Made by a program: the position numbers and the translations under genes. From an uncultured Rikenellaceae bacterium (lineage in GTDB: Bacteria; Bacteroidota; Bacteroidia; Bacteroidales; Rikenellaceae), in the NCBI GenBank assembly GCA_910577285.1, contig CAJTLO010000003.1, positions 126,774 to 190,773 on the forward strand: a stretch of 64,000 nucleotides of DNA, read 5' to 3'. The notes under the pieces were generated by a model, which worked only from the letters and a program-made list of their open reading frames with translations, did not search any database and was not told the origin of the DNA. Numbering within the stretch: position 1 is the first letter of the stretch; each line of letters begins with the position of its first letter. This document shows positions 1 to 7,694 of the stretch, one piece after another.

Positions 1-507
1 GTCCACCACCATCAGGTCGGGCCGGACGGCCTCGGCCTGTCGGATGATCTCTTCGAGAAGGGTTTCCGCATAGACGAGGCACTCTCCGTCGCCGCCGGCG
101 AGCCTGTTCGCACGCATCTTGATCTGCTGCGGCGACTCCTCGCCCGATACGTAGAGTGTCCGCAACCCCCGGCTGCCGAGGGCGAGTTGCAGGGCGAGGG
201 TCGACTTGCCGATTCCCGGTTCGCCGCCTAACAGGATAAGCGAGCCCTTTACCATGCCGCCGCCCAGCACGCGGTTTACTTCGCTTCCGCCCACGTCGAG
301 CCGGCGGTGGTTGACCTCTTCGATCTCGCCTACGGGAACGGGATGGGCCTGGGGCCGTGCGAAGCCGGAGGAGGAGCGCTCCTCGCCACGGCTGATTACC
401 TCCTCGGCGAACGTGTTCCATTCGCCGCATGCGGGGCATTTGCCGAGCCACTTGGGGGCTTCGTGTCCGCATGCCGTACAGAAATATGCCTTTTTAGTCT
501 TTGCCAT
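1..507 (-). CDS. radA: DNA repair protein RadA (N-terminal part, cut by window edge)
   Basis: This is the N-terminal 169 residues of RadA, the RecA-like ATPase that drives branch migration during recombinational repair. A four-cysteine zinc finger (FCTACG, then CPACGEW) occupies about residues 9-28. A Walker A motif GGEPGIGKST lies near residue 95, and the SGEES sequence characteristic of RadA/Sms follows. The chosen ATG at 507 gives the standard start MAKTKKAYFCTACG. The RadA KNRFG motif and the Lon-like C-terminal domain lie beyond the left edge. It is the last gene visible in a minus-strand series, 147 bases downstream of rseP. Confidence 0.95.
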   Translation of the reverse strand, partial: MAKTKKAYFCTACGHEAPKWLGKCPACGEWNTFAEEVISRGEERSSSGFARPQAHPVPVGEIEEVNHRRLDVGGSEVNRVLGGGMVKGSLILLGGEPGIGKSTLALQLALGSRGLRTLYVSGEESPQQIKMRANRLAGGDGECLVYAETLLEEIIRQAEAVRPDLMVVD

Positions 508-654
508 GGGATGGAATGTGTGTCGGTGAACGATGCCGGCAGGGATCGGCCGGCTTTCCGTTTGACGACCGCCGGTCGGCTCGCGGCCGGCGAATCGTCG
601 GTGGTGGGGCATTTCGTCCGCGGGAATCCGCTCGGGTTCGGTCCTGGCGGAATG

Positions 655-1977
655 CTATCGGATGAACAGCCGGTAGATGTCGTTGCCTGTGGCGTAGATG
701 ATCAGCGTGAAGAGAATGAGCATGCCCGCTATCTGGGCATACATCAGGAACTTGTCGCCCGGCTTGCGACCCGTGACGACCTCCGCCAGCAGGAAGAGCA
801 CATGCCCGCCGTCGAGCGCCGGAATGGGCAGGATGTTCATCACGGCCAGAATGATGGAGAGCAGCGCGGTGATCTCCCAGAAGGCGAGCCAGTTCCATTG
901 TCCGGGGAAGATGTTGCCTATCGACAACGGTCCGCCCAGCGATTTGTAGGCTTCGGTTTTGGGACGGAAGATGAGCTTCAATTGTTTCCAGTAGCTTCCG
1001 ATCTCTTCGCCGAGGCGTTGCGTGCCTGCGGGGATCGCCTGCAGGAAGGTGTAGTCTTTCGTGTGGATGGGGGTGACGGCCAGCATGTCCACCGTCGCTC
1101 CCATCTTGCCCTCGTCGGAGATGCGTACGGGCAGGCGGCGGACGACGGTGTTCCCCGCGCTGTCGCGGGCCACGTCGATGTCGACCGTGCTGCCGCTCAG
1201 ATGCGGAAGCCGCTCGATGTACTGGTCGAAACGGTCGATCGCTTCCCCGTTCAGTCCCACGAGCCGGTCGCCGGGCCGGATGCCGGCCTCGGCCGCTCCG
1301 CCCCCTGCGGCCACCTCGCCCACGAGGAAGGGATAGCGCGGTGCGATGAAGTTGGCGTCCTGCGTCAGGTCGTTGACCGAAACCACCGGCGTGCGGAACG
1401 TCACCGTGTCGCCGTCGCGGAGTACCTTCGCCTCGTAGTTCTGTTCGAGCAGCAGCGCGATGCGCAGCAGGCGGAAATCTTCGTAGCTCGTGCCGTCGAT
1501 CGAGAGAATGCGGTCGCCGTCGTGGAAACCCATCTCCTTGCCCCGGTCGCTGAAGACGTAGCCGTAGGTCATGTCGCGGGTGGAGAGGTAGCTCTCGCCC
1601 CATTTCCAACTGATGCCCACATAGATGGCGAAAGCCAGGACGATGTTCATCAATACGCCGCCGATCATGATCAGCAGGCGTTGCCAGGCGGGTTTGCTTC
1701 GGAATTCGTCGGGTCGGGGGGCGCTCTTCAGTTGCTCGGTGTCCATGCTCTCGTCGATCATGCCGGCGAGTTTCACATAGCCGCCGAAGGGAATCCAGCC
1801 GATTCCGTAGCGTGTTCCCCGGCGGGTGAGCGATACCACGGGGCGTCCGAAGAAGAGTTGGAACTGCTCCACGCGCACCCCGAAAAGGCGGGCGAAGAGG
1901 AAGTGTCCCAGTTCGTGTATGATCACCAGCAGCGAAAAGCTGAGGATGAATTGCAGTACCTTGATGAGTATCTCCAT
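655..1977 (-). CDS. rseP: RIP metalloprotease RseP (site-2 protease)
   Basis: This is a 440-residue inner-membrane zinc protease of the S2P family. The family cuts transmembrane segments of anti-sigma factors and clears signal-peptide remnants. The zinc-binding HELGH motif is at residues 21-25 in the first membrane helix. A PDZ domain occupies the middle (GIRPGDRLVGLNG region), and the second active-site motif NILPIPALDGG is at about 381-391, where the Asp is the third zinc ligand. The ATG at 1977 was chosen over an upstream in-frame start at 2082 because it places HELGH where the family has it; the extra 35 residues look like untranslated leader. It follows dxr by 199 bases, the usual isoprenoid/envelope neighbourhood. 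Confidence 0.96.
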   Translation of the reverse strand: MEILIKVLQFILSFSLLVIIHELGHFLFARLFGVRVEQFQLFFGRPVVSLTRRGTRYGIGWIPFGGYVKLAGMIDESMDTEQLKSAPRPDEFRSKPAWQRLLIMIGGVLMNIVLAFAIYVGISWKWGESYLSTRDMTYGYVFSDRGKEMGFHDGDRILSIDGTSYEDFRLLRIALLLEQNYEAKVLRDGDTVTFRTPVVSVNDLTQDANFIAPRYPFLVGEVAAGGGAAEAGIRPGDRLVGLNGEAIDRFDQYIERLPHLSGSTVDIDVARDSAGNTVVRRLPVRISDEGKMGATVDMLAVTPIHTKDYTFLQAIPAGTQRLGEEIGSYWKQLKLIFRPKTEAYKSLGGPLSIGNIFPGQWNWLAFWEITALLSIILAVMNILPIPALDGGHVLFLLAEVVTGRKPGDKFLMYAQIAGMLILFTLIIYATGNDIYRLFIR

Positions 1978-2176
1978 AAAGATCGGTCTTTGTCGGTGCG
2001 GGGCGCCCTTGCGGGCGACCCCTCTCCGCCGGGGCGGGAGTCCCGACGGCGTAAGGTTTCGTAAAAGGGTTGCGTGCCGCATGCCGCGGCACTCGGTCGG
2101 TACCGGTCGCCCGCATTCCGGGGTGCGGACGCATGTTTCCGAGCCGGACCTCGCCCGATGGCCGCCGGCCGCCGGG

Positions 2177-3322
2177 TCAGAGCATGGCGCTTACCATCGC
2201 CCTCACTTCGCGGTCGCACGCGATGTAGTCGTCCACCGAGGGCGAGGGGGCGAAATCGGCCTTTTCCAGGGCGCGTTCGATGAGCCGTACGATGTCGTTG
2301 TAGCCGATGCGACCCTGCAGGAAGGCCGCCACAGCCACCTCGTTGGCCGCATTCATGGTGCAGGGAGCCGTGCCGCCGCGCCGCAGGCATTCGTAGGCGA
2401 TGCCCAGCGCGGGGAACTTGTCGTCGTCCACCTCTTCGAAGGTCAGGGTGGAGCTGCGGGCGAAGTCGAAGCGGGCGCCGCCGTAGTCGGGCCTTTCGGG
2501 GAAGGTGAGCGCATACTGGATGGGCAGACGCATGTCGGGGGTGCCGAGCTGCGCCTTGATGGCTCCGTCCTCGAACTCCACCATGGAGTGGACGACCGAT
2601 TGCGGATGGACCAGCACGTCGATCTTTTCGGCGGGGAGCCCGAAGAGCCAGTGCGCCTCGATGACCTCGAAGCCCTTGTTGACCAGGGTGGAGGAGTCGA
2701 CCGTGATCTTCGCACCCATGCTCCAGTTGGGGTGGCGGAGCGCCTGTTCGACCGTCACCTCGCAGAGTCGGTCTTTAGGGGTGCGCAGGAAGGGACCGCC
2801 CGAAGCGGTCAGGATGAGTCGGCGGGCGGGGGATACCTCTCCTACCAGCGACTGGAAGATGGCCGAATGTTCGGAATCTATGGGTAGGATGGCGGCGCGG
2901 TTGCGTTCGGCGGCATCGATGATCTGCCGGCCGGCTATCACGAGACTCTCCTTGTTGGCAAGGGCGAGTTTCTTGCCCGTTTCCACCGCGGCGAGCGAGG
3001 GCATCATGCCCGCATAGCCCACCAGGGCGTTCACGATGACGTCTGCGCTGCCTCCGCGGACGACCTGTACGATGGCCTCCGCACCGGCATAGACCTTGAT
3101 AGGCAGGTGGGCGAGCGCCTCCCGCAGGGGGGCGTACCACTGCTCGTCGGCGATCACCACCGCATCGGGGAGAAACTCCGCGGCCTGTTCGGCCAGCCGC
3201 TGCCAGTTGGTGCCGGCGGTGAGTACGGCGATCTCGAACCGGTCGCTGCGGGCGCGGGCGATGTCGAGCGTCTGCAGGCCGATCGAGCCTGTCGACCCCA
3301 GCAATGCTATCCTCTGCTTCAT
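2177..3322 (-). CDS. dxr: 1-deoxy-D-xylulose 5-phosphate reductoisomerase
   Basis: This 381-residue enzyme makes 2-C-methyl-D-erythritol 4-phosphate from 1-deoxy-D-xylulose 5-phosphate using NADPH, the committed step of the MEP isoprenoid pathway. The nucleotide-binding loop GSTGSIG is at residues 9-15. The metal-binding segment IDSEHSAIFQ and the substrate-binding region with MGAKITVDSSTLVNKG are intact, as is the substrate-closing NKE segment (ALANKESLV). The length fits the family (about 380-400). It starts 7 bases after the degenerate M23 gene ends, so the two are probably co-transcribed. Confidence 0.97.
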   Translation of the reverse strand: MKQRIALLGSTGSIGLQTLDIARARSDRFEIAVLTAGTNWQRLAEQAAEFLPDAVVIADEQWYAPLREALAHLPIKVYAGAEAIVQVVRGGSADVIVNALVGYAGMMPSLAAVETGKKLALANKESLVIAGRQIIDAAERNRAAILPIDSEHSAIFQSLVGEVSPARRLILTASGGPFLRTPKDRLCEVTVEQALRHPNWSMGAKITVDSSTLVNKGFEVIEAHWLFGLPAEKIDVLVHPQSVVHSMVEFEDGAIKAQLGTPDMRLPIQYALTFPERPDYGGARFDFARSSTLTFEEVDDDKFPALGIAYECLRRGGTAPCTMNAANEVAVAAFLQGRIGYNDIVRLIERALEKADFAPSPSVDDYIACDREVRAMVSAML

Positions 3323-3329
3323 GGTCTTA

Positions 3330-4232
3330 CTATTGGAATGTCATGTATTTCTCGGGGTTCACCGGCCGGCCTTCGGACCACAGTTCGAAGATGAACTCTC
3401 CGGAGGGGCGGGTGGCGTTGTCCACGACGCCGGGTTCCACGTAGCCGATCACCTCGCCGGTCTCTACGCGGTCGCCTACCCGTTTGAGCAGTTGTGAGTT
3501 ATGTTTGTAGAAGGAGATGTAGTTGTCGCCGTGCTGGATCTGTATCGTGTTGCCGTCCTCCGGGGTCCACTGGCTCATCACCACCGTTCCGGCCTGCGAG
3601 GCGACGACCTGCTGCGCCCCTTCGGGGACGATGCCCGTGCCGAAAAGGTTCCGGCCCGGATTGAACGCCGAAACGATCTTCCCTTTCACGGGAGGAATGA
3701 ATTCCAGCCGTTTGACCACCGTTCCGGTAGGGGAGAGGGTGGCGTTGACCAGTGCGAACCGTCCTTCGCCCTCGATTTGTGTGCGCAGAAGCGAGTCGGC
3801 CGCCGAGGGCGCAACGAGGCTTTTGTCCCGGGGAAGCGAGTCGGCACGTAGAGAGGCTCTTTCCGGTGTCGGCACCTTGCCCTCCATGATGAGGGCGATG
3901 TTGTCGTTATAGGCCTGCATCAGGCGCATTTCGTATTCGAGGGAGTCGATCCGCTGGATGTTTTCCAGCAGCATGGCCCGGGCCTTTTTGCCCGGATAGC
4001 CGGGCAGGGCGTCGAGCACGGGGGTGTAGACGACACCCGTCACCACGACCGCGAACATCACCAGTGCCAGACCCAGCAGGGCCAGCAGGATGCGCATCGG
4101 GCTGAGGTACATGTACCATACCTCCCGTCCGATCCCGCGGTCGCAGATGCTTACCCTGTGTTTCTGGGTGAAATTCCTCAGCAGGTATCCCAGTCCCGTA
4201 CGTATCTTGTTGTTGCTTTTCTCTTTACCCAT
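3330..4232 (-). CDS. M23/LytM-domain membrane protein without zinc ligands
   Basis: This is a 300-residue membrane-anchored protein with one transmembrane helix (about 46-68), a short coiled-coil-like stretch (about 84-118) and a C-terminal LytM (M23) fold (about 175-297). In active M23 peptidases the zinc is held by His and Asp of H-x-G-x-D and by the last His of HxH. Here those positions read GTGIV (198-202) and FIF (280-282), so the ligands are gone, while the fold-defining QIQHGDNYISFYKH and GEVIGYV stretches remain. By analogy with EnvC and NlpD this suggests a non-catalytic activator or scaffold for cell-wall amidases. The ATG at 4232 was preferred to upstream in-frame starts because the extra N-terminus is low-complexity. 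It is 7 bases upstream of dxr. Confidence 0.88.
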   Translation of the reverse strand: MGKEKSNNKIRTGLGYLLRNFTQKHRVSICDRGIGREVWYMYLSPMRILLALLGLALVMFAVVVTGVVYTPVLDALPGYPGKKARAMLLENIQRIDSLEYEMRLMQAYNDNIALIMEGKVPTPERASLRADSLPRDKSLVAPSAADSLLRTQIEGEGRFALVNATLSPTGTVVKRLEFIPPVKGKIVSAFNPGRNLFGTGIVPEGAQQVVASQAGTVVMSQWTPEDGNTIQIQHGDNYISFYKHNSQLLKRVGDRVETGEVIGYVEPGVVDNATRPSGEFIFELWSEGRPVNPEKYMTFQ

Positions 4233-4460
4233 GTGGCGGCGATTGCTTGACAAAAGTAATAAATTAATGTGAGTTTGGCGGTGCGCGGGGAGGTTTTGTG
4301 GGGCCTGACGTCCCGGTGCGGGAGCGTGCCGCACATCGCCGCGTGTACGCATAACGTGTGCGGCAGGCACCTTATTGTTGGCCGGAGCGGCTTCCCGGGC
4401 GTGTCCGGAGGGGACTTGCGGCGGGAGATCGGAGGCGGTGCGGGGAGAGGGAGAAGGCAG

Positions 4461-4490
4461 ACGGGACACCCTGTCGCCAAGGTGTCCCGT
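4461..4490 (-). terminator. Hairpin downstream of the zinc-ribbon operon
   Basis: A perfect 10-bp inverted repeat (4461-4470 with 4481-4490) lies 24 bases beyond the stop of the minus-strand zinc-ribbon gene. The tract after it on the minus strand is pyrimidine-rich but not a strong T run, so termination efficiency is uncertain. Confidence 0.55.
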
Positions 4491-4513
4491 CGGTATCGTC
4501 GCTCGGAGGATCG

Positions 4514-5284
4514 CTATGCCTCCTCTTCGTGGTTGAGTTCGTCGGAAACGAGAATGCGTCCGCAGTATTCGCAGACGATGATCTTTTTGTTCTGCCTGAT
4601 CTCGAACTGCCGCTGCGGCGGAATTCGGTTGAAGCAGCCTCCGCAGGCGTCGCGCTTGACGGTGACTACCGCCAGGCCGTTACGCACGTTGGAGCGGATG
4701 CGCGAATAGGCCGTGAGCAGCCTTTCGTCGATCTTCGCCCTCGCACGCGTCTCCTCTTCGCGCAGACGGGCCATCTCCTCGGCCGTTTCCATGTCGATGC
4801 TGGCCAGTTCGGCGCGTTTGGATTCGAGGTCGATCTTCCTCTCTTCCAGCACGGCGGCGGCCTCCTCGGCCTGTTTCTTCTTGGTCTTCACCTCGGCGGT
4901 GTACTCCTTGATGTGCTTGTCGTTGAGCTGTATCTGGAGTTCCTGGTATTCGATCTCCTTGCTTATGGCGTCGAACTCGCGGTTGTTGCGTACGTTCTTC
5001 TGCTGTTCGTTGTATTTGGCGATCTGGATCTTGGCCTGTTCGGTATCCTCCTTGGCCTGTTTTACCTGCAGGTTGAGTTCGTCGATGCCGCTCTTGATGT
5101 TGTCTATGCGTGTCTGAAGACCGGTCACTTCGTCTTCGAGGTCTTGTACTTCGGTCGGGAGTACCCCCTTGATCTTATTGATCGCATCTATTTTGGAGTC
5201 GATCATCTGGAGGTCGTAAAGTGCCATGATCTTCTCCTGCATCGAATAATCGACAGTGTCTGCCGTCCTTCTGCTTGTTGCCAT
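4514..5284 (-). CDS. C4-type zinc-ribbon coiled-coil protein
   Basis: This 256-residue protein is mostly coiled coil from about residue 30 to 195, with long Gln/Lys/Glu heptads. It ends in a zinc ribbon with two CxxC knuckles, DACGGC and VCEYCG, at about 210-240. It matches the zf-RING_7 / C4 zinc-ribbon family, widespread in Bacteroidota and actinobacteria; the precise biochemical role is not evident from the sequence. It is the last gene of an apparent operon MerR-Nif3-zinc ribbon, starting 20 bases after the Nif3 stop, a linkage common in this phylum. The ATG at 5284 opens the frame; a second Met at residue 15 is possible. Confidence 0.9.
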   Translation of the reverse strand: MATSRRTADTVDYSMQEKIMALYDLQMIDSKIDAINKIKGVLPTEVQDLEDEVTGLQTRIDNIKSGIDELNLQVKQAKEDTEQAKIQIAKYNEQQKNVRNNREFDAISKEIEYQELQIQLNDKHIKEYTAEVKTKKKQAEEAAAVLEERKIDLESKRAELASIDMETAEEMARLREEETRARAKIDERLLTAYSRIRSNVRNGLAVVTVKRDACGGCFNRIPPQRQFEIRQNKKIIVCEYCGRILVSDELNHEEEA

Positions 5285-5304
5285 ATTGAGTTGTCGTTAT
5301 GTGC

Positions 5305-6093
5305 TTATATCAAATAGTTTACCGGATTGACCGATCGCGTACTCTTATGAAGTGCAAAAGTAGGTATTTTTTTTCTAATAATGTCATGGATCAGATCGAT
5401 GGCGCAATATTCGCTCTCGAAATGGCCGATGTCCGCGATCACGAGATCGCGGTCGGCATCCAGAAAATCGTTGTATTTGAAATCGGCCGAGAGGTAGACG
5501 TCGGCTCCTGCATCCCGTGCGGCGCCGGCCAGGGAGGCTCCCGCTCCCGTGCAGAGCGCCACGCGCCGTACCGTAGGGCGTCGCGGATTGCTGTAGCGCA
5601 TGCACCGGACCGACAGTTTGTCGCGTACCTGTTGCAGAAACTCGATCGTCGGCATTTCGCGTTCCGGTTCGCCTACGACCCCGAAGCCCGCTCCGGGAAT
5701 CCCCTTGGCCGAGGGATCGAGTACCCGCATGTTCCGCAGCCCCAGCAGGTTGCCCAGCATTCTGCTCATGCCCTCGGGGGCGCTGTCGAGGTTGGTGTGG
5801 CAGGCGTAGAGCGCGATGCCGTGGCGCAGGGATTCGCCTACGGCGCGTTCGATGTAGGTGCTGCCCGTGAGGTGGCGAAGGGGGTGGAAGATGACGGGAT
5901 GGTGGGAGAGGATGAGCCCCGCTCCCAGCGCAGCGGCTTCGGCGACCGTCTCTTCGGTGACGTCCACGCAGATCAGGGCGCTTCGGACGTCCGCCTCGGG
6001 GTCGCCCACCAGAAGTCCCGAATTGTCGTAACTCTCCTGAAGGAGAAGCGGTGCGGCCTCTTCCAGTGCGGCCGCGATCTCTTTTATTTTCAT
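5305..6093 (-). CDS. Nif3-like dinuclear metal centre protein
   Basis: This is a 262-residue member of the Nif3/YbgI family, hexameric proteins with a two-metal site. A GTP cyclohydrolase-related role is discussed for the family but is not settled. Metal-binding signatures are visible: LILSHHPVIF at about 65-74 and the C-terminal DIGHFESE stretch. The length matches the short form without the central insertion domain. The ATG at 6093 gives MKIKEIAAALEE, the usual family start; the upstream frame is leader. It sits 46 bases after the MerR stop and 20 bases before the zinc-ribbon gene. Confidence 0.93.
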   Translation of the reverse strand: MKIKEIAAALEEAAPLLLQESYDNSGLLVGDPEADVRSALICVDVTEETVAEAAALGAGLILSHHPVIFHPLRHLTGSTYIERAVGESLRHGIALYACHTNLDSAPEGMSRMLGNLLGLRNMRVLDPSAKGIPGAGFGVVGEPEREMPTIEFLQQVRDKLSVRCMRYSNPRRPTVRRVALCTGAGASLAGAARDAGADVYLSADFKYNDFLDADRDLVIADIGHFESEYCAIDLIHDIIRKKIPTFALHKSTRSVNPVNYLI

Positions 6094-6139
6094 GGTCGGT
6101 GCGTATGTCGTGTCGGGCAGCGGCGGAGGTGTCGCGCGG

Positions 6140-6901
6140 TCAGAACAGGGTCTGTTCGATGGCCTGTACTTTCGGCTCGGGCTCGTCGGTCGATGATTCC
6201 GCCGGGGCGGCTTCGCCCGTGAAGGCTGCACGGGCCGATTCGAATCCGTCGTCGTCCGCCGTCCGGCCCGCCTGCATCAGCTCCAGCGGTACGGCCACCT
6301 CGAAGAGTACCTGCTCCTCGAAAGGCGGTTTCCTGTCGGCGGGACCGTCGCTTGCGGTTGCGGAGGGCTCTCCGTTTTCCGAGGTCCGTTCGGTTTCCGG
6401 AGTCGTCTCGTCCGGCTGGCCGGGGAGCGTGTCCGTGCGGGGAGCGAGGGAGGGGCGGTCTGCGGAAATCCCGACCGTCGCCTCGCGGGGTTCGTTCGCG
6501 GAGGCGGTAGGTGCGGCGGGTAGGGGATCGTCGTCGTAATCGTCGTTCACCACCTCTCCGCCGTAGGCGAGGTCCTGCTTGATTTCGAGCAGGATGGCCC
6601 GGATATTCATCAGGTGTTCGGCGATCTCCGCGTCGCGGTCCACCTCCTTGCGGTAGTCCCGGATGTATTTGCGGGCCACCTCGATCTTCATCTTACGCTC
6701 CTTGAGCAGGTGGTAGATGATGCGGATGTTGTCCACGTCCTTCGGGGTGAAAAGGCGGTTGCCCTTTTTGTTCCGGTGGGGTTTGAGGATGTCGAACTCC
6801 TGCTCCCAGTAGCGCAGGAGCGAAGGGTTCACGTCGAACATCTCCGCCACCTCGCCCATGGAGTAGTATATCTTGCCCTTTTTGTGGTTGATCTCCTGCA
6901 T
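6140..6901 (-). CDS. MerR-family transcriptional regulator with long acidic tail
   Basis: This 253-residue protein has an N-terminal MerR winged helix (about residues 12-80: YYSMGEVAEMF, SLLRYWEQEF, KKGNRLFTPKD) and a short helix for dimerisation to about 112. From about residue 115 onward it is rich in Asp, Glu, Pro, Ser and Thr and probably disordered; no metal or drug pocket is visible. In Bacteroidota this MerR type is typically next to housekeeping genes rather than resistance genes. It leads the MerR-Nif3-zinc ribbon operon. The ligand and targets are unknown. Confidence 0.88.
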   Translation of the reverse strand: MQEINHKKGKIYYSMGEVAEMFDVNPSLLRYWEQEFDILKPHRNKKGNRLFTPKDVDNIRIIYHLLKERKMKIEVARKYIRDYRKEVDRDAEIAEHLMNIRAILLEIKQDLAYGGEVVNDDYDDDPLPAAPTASANEPREATVGISADRPSLAPRTDTLPGQPDETTPETERTSENGEPSATASDGPADRKPPFEEQVLFEVAVPLELMQAGRTADDDGFESARAAFTGEAAPAESSTDEPEPKVQAIEQTLF

Positions 6902-7162
6902 AGGTGGATGTGGTTGGTAGTGGATGAAAACGCCGCAATTTACGAAAAAACCCGTTACCTTGAAACCGGCACCTGTGGCGGAGGCGTTCGTGCGGTGCGG
7001 GGAGAGGGCCTCGGCGCGGCGGCCTGTGGGGCGGTGCTTCCTGCCGGCGTCGGCGCCGGGCGGGACGGCGCGTGGCGTCGGTCGGATCTTCGGAAGGGCT
7101 GCGGAGGCGGGGTTTTTGAGGCAGACGGGTTGTCCCGGTGGGCGGCGTAAGCCATATTTTCC

Positions 7163-7170
7163 TACCTTTG
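7163..7170 (+). promoter_or_regulatory. -7 box (TACCTTTG) of the riboflavin kinase gene
   Basis: An exact match to the Bacteroidota TAnnTTTG element lies 10 bases upstream of the ATG at 7181. No convincing TTTG at the -33 position is seen, and the leader would be only a few bases long. Confidence 0.5.
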
Positions 7171-7180
7171 CGGAAGCAAA

Positions 7181-7570
7181 ATGTCTTTCGGTATGCTACA
7201 CGAGATAACGGGCACGGTGGTGCGCGGCAACAGGATCGGGCGAACGCTCGGTTTTCCGACCGCCAATATTCCTCTGGCCGGGGAGGTGTCCGTGCGGGAC
7301 GGCGTCTATGCGGCGCAGGTGCGGGTGGAGGGGCTCTCCTGCCCGGCCATGGTCAACATAGGGACGAGGCCCACGGTGGGCGACGGTGCCGGTCGTTTTG
7401 CGGAGGCTCACCTGTTGGGGTTCGAAGGCGATCTTTACGGCAAGTCCGTGACGGTCATCCTGCTGGAGTACCTCCGGGCCGAACGTCGTTTCGCAAGTCT
7501 CGAAGCGCTGCGATGTCAGTTGGCTGAGGATCGTTGCACCGTAACGGAATATTTTGAAAACGGGAGGTAG
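7181..7570 (+). CDS. Stand-alone riboflavin kinase (flavokinase)
   Basis: This 129-residue protein consists only of the riboflavin kinase domain, which phosphorylates riboflavin to FMN. Diagnostic stretches are GRTLGFPTANI (about 20-30), containing the PTAN nucleotide/metal-binding motif, VRDGVYAAQV, VNIGTRPTVG, and the C-terminal VILLEYLRAERRF with the family's catalytic Glu. In most bacteria this domain is the C-terminal half of the roughly 310-residue bifunctional RibF. Here the FAD synthetase half is absent, and nothing upstream (6902-7180) encodes it. The ATG at 7181 is preceded by a TAnnTTTG box; Met5 is an alternative start. It is monocistronic or weakly linked to ahcY, 124 bases downstream. 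Confidence 0.9.
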   Translation: MSFGMLHEITGTVVRGNRIGRTLGFPTANIPLAGEVSVRDGVYAAQVRVEGLSCPAMVNIGTRPTVGDGAGRFAEAHLLGFEGDLYGKSVTVILLEYLRAERRFASLEALRCQLAEDRCTVTEYFENGR

Positions 7571-7694
7571 AAAGTGTGGCTATTTTCCGATCTCCGGTTC
7601 GGTTTTCGTCGGGTTTGAGTTAATTGCTCCGTGTATTTTTAATTTGTAGTGGAAATCACGGTCGTTAATAAAAATATTTAAAAAAATAAGCAAG

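Noticed and set aside
7571..7694. SAH or SAM riboswitch before ahcY
   Set aside because: The leader is AT-rich and I could not place the conserved helices of a known SAH or SAM class.
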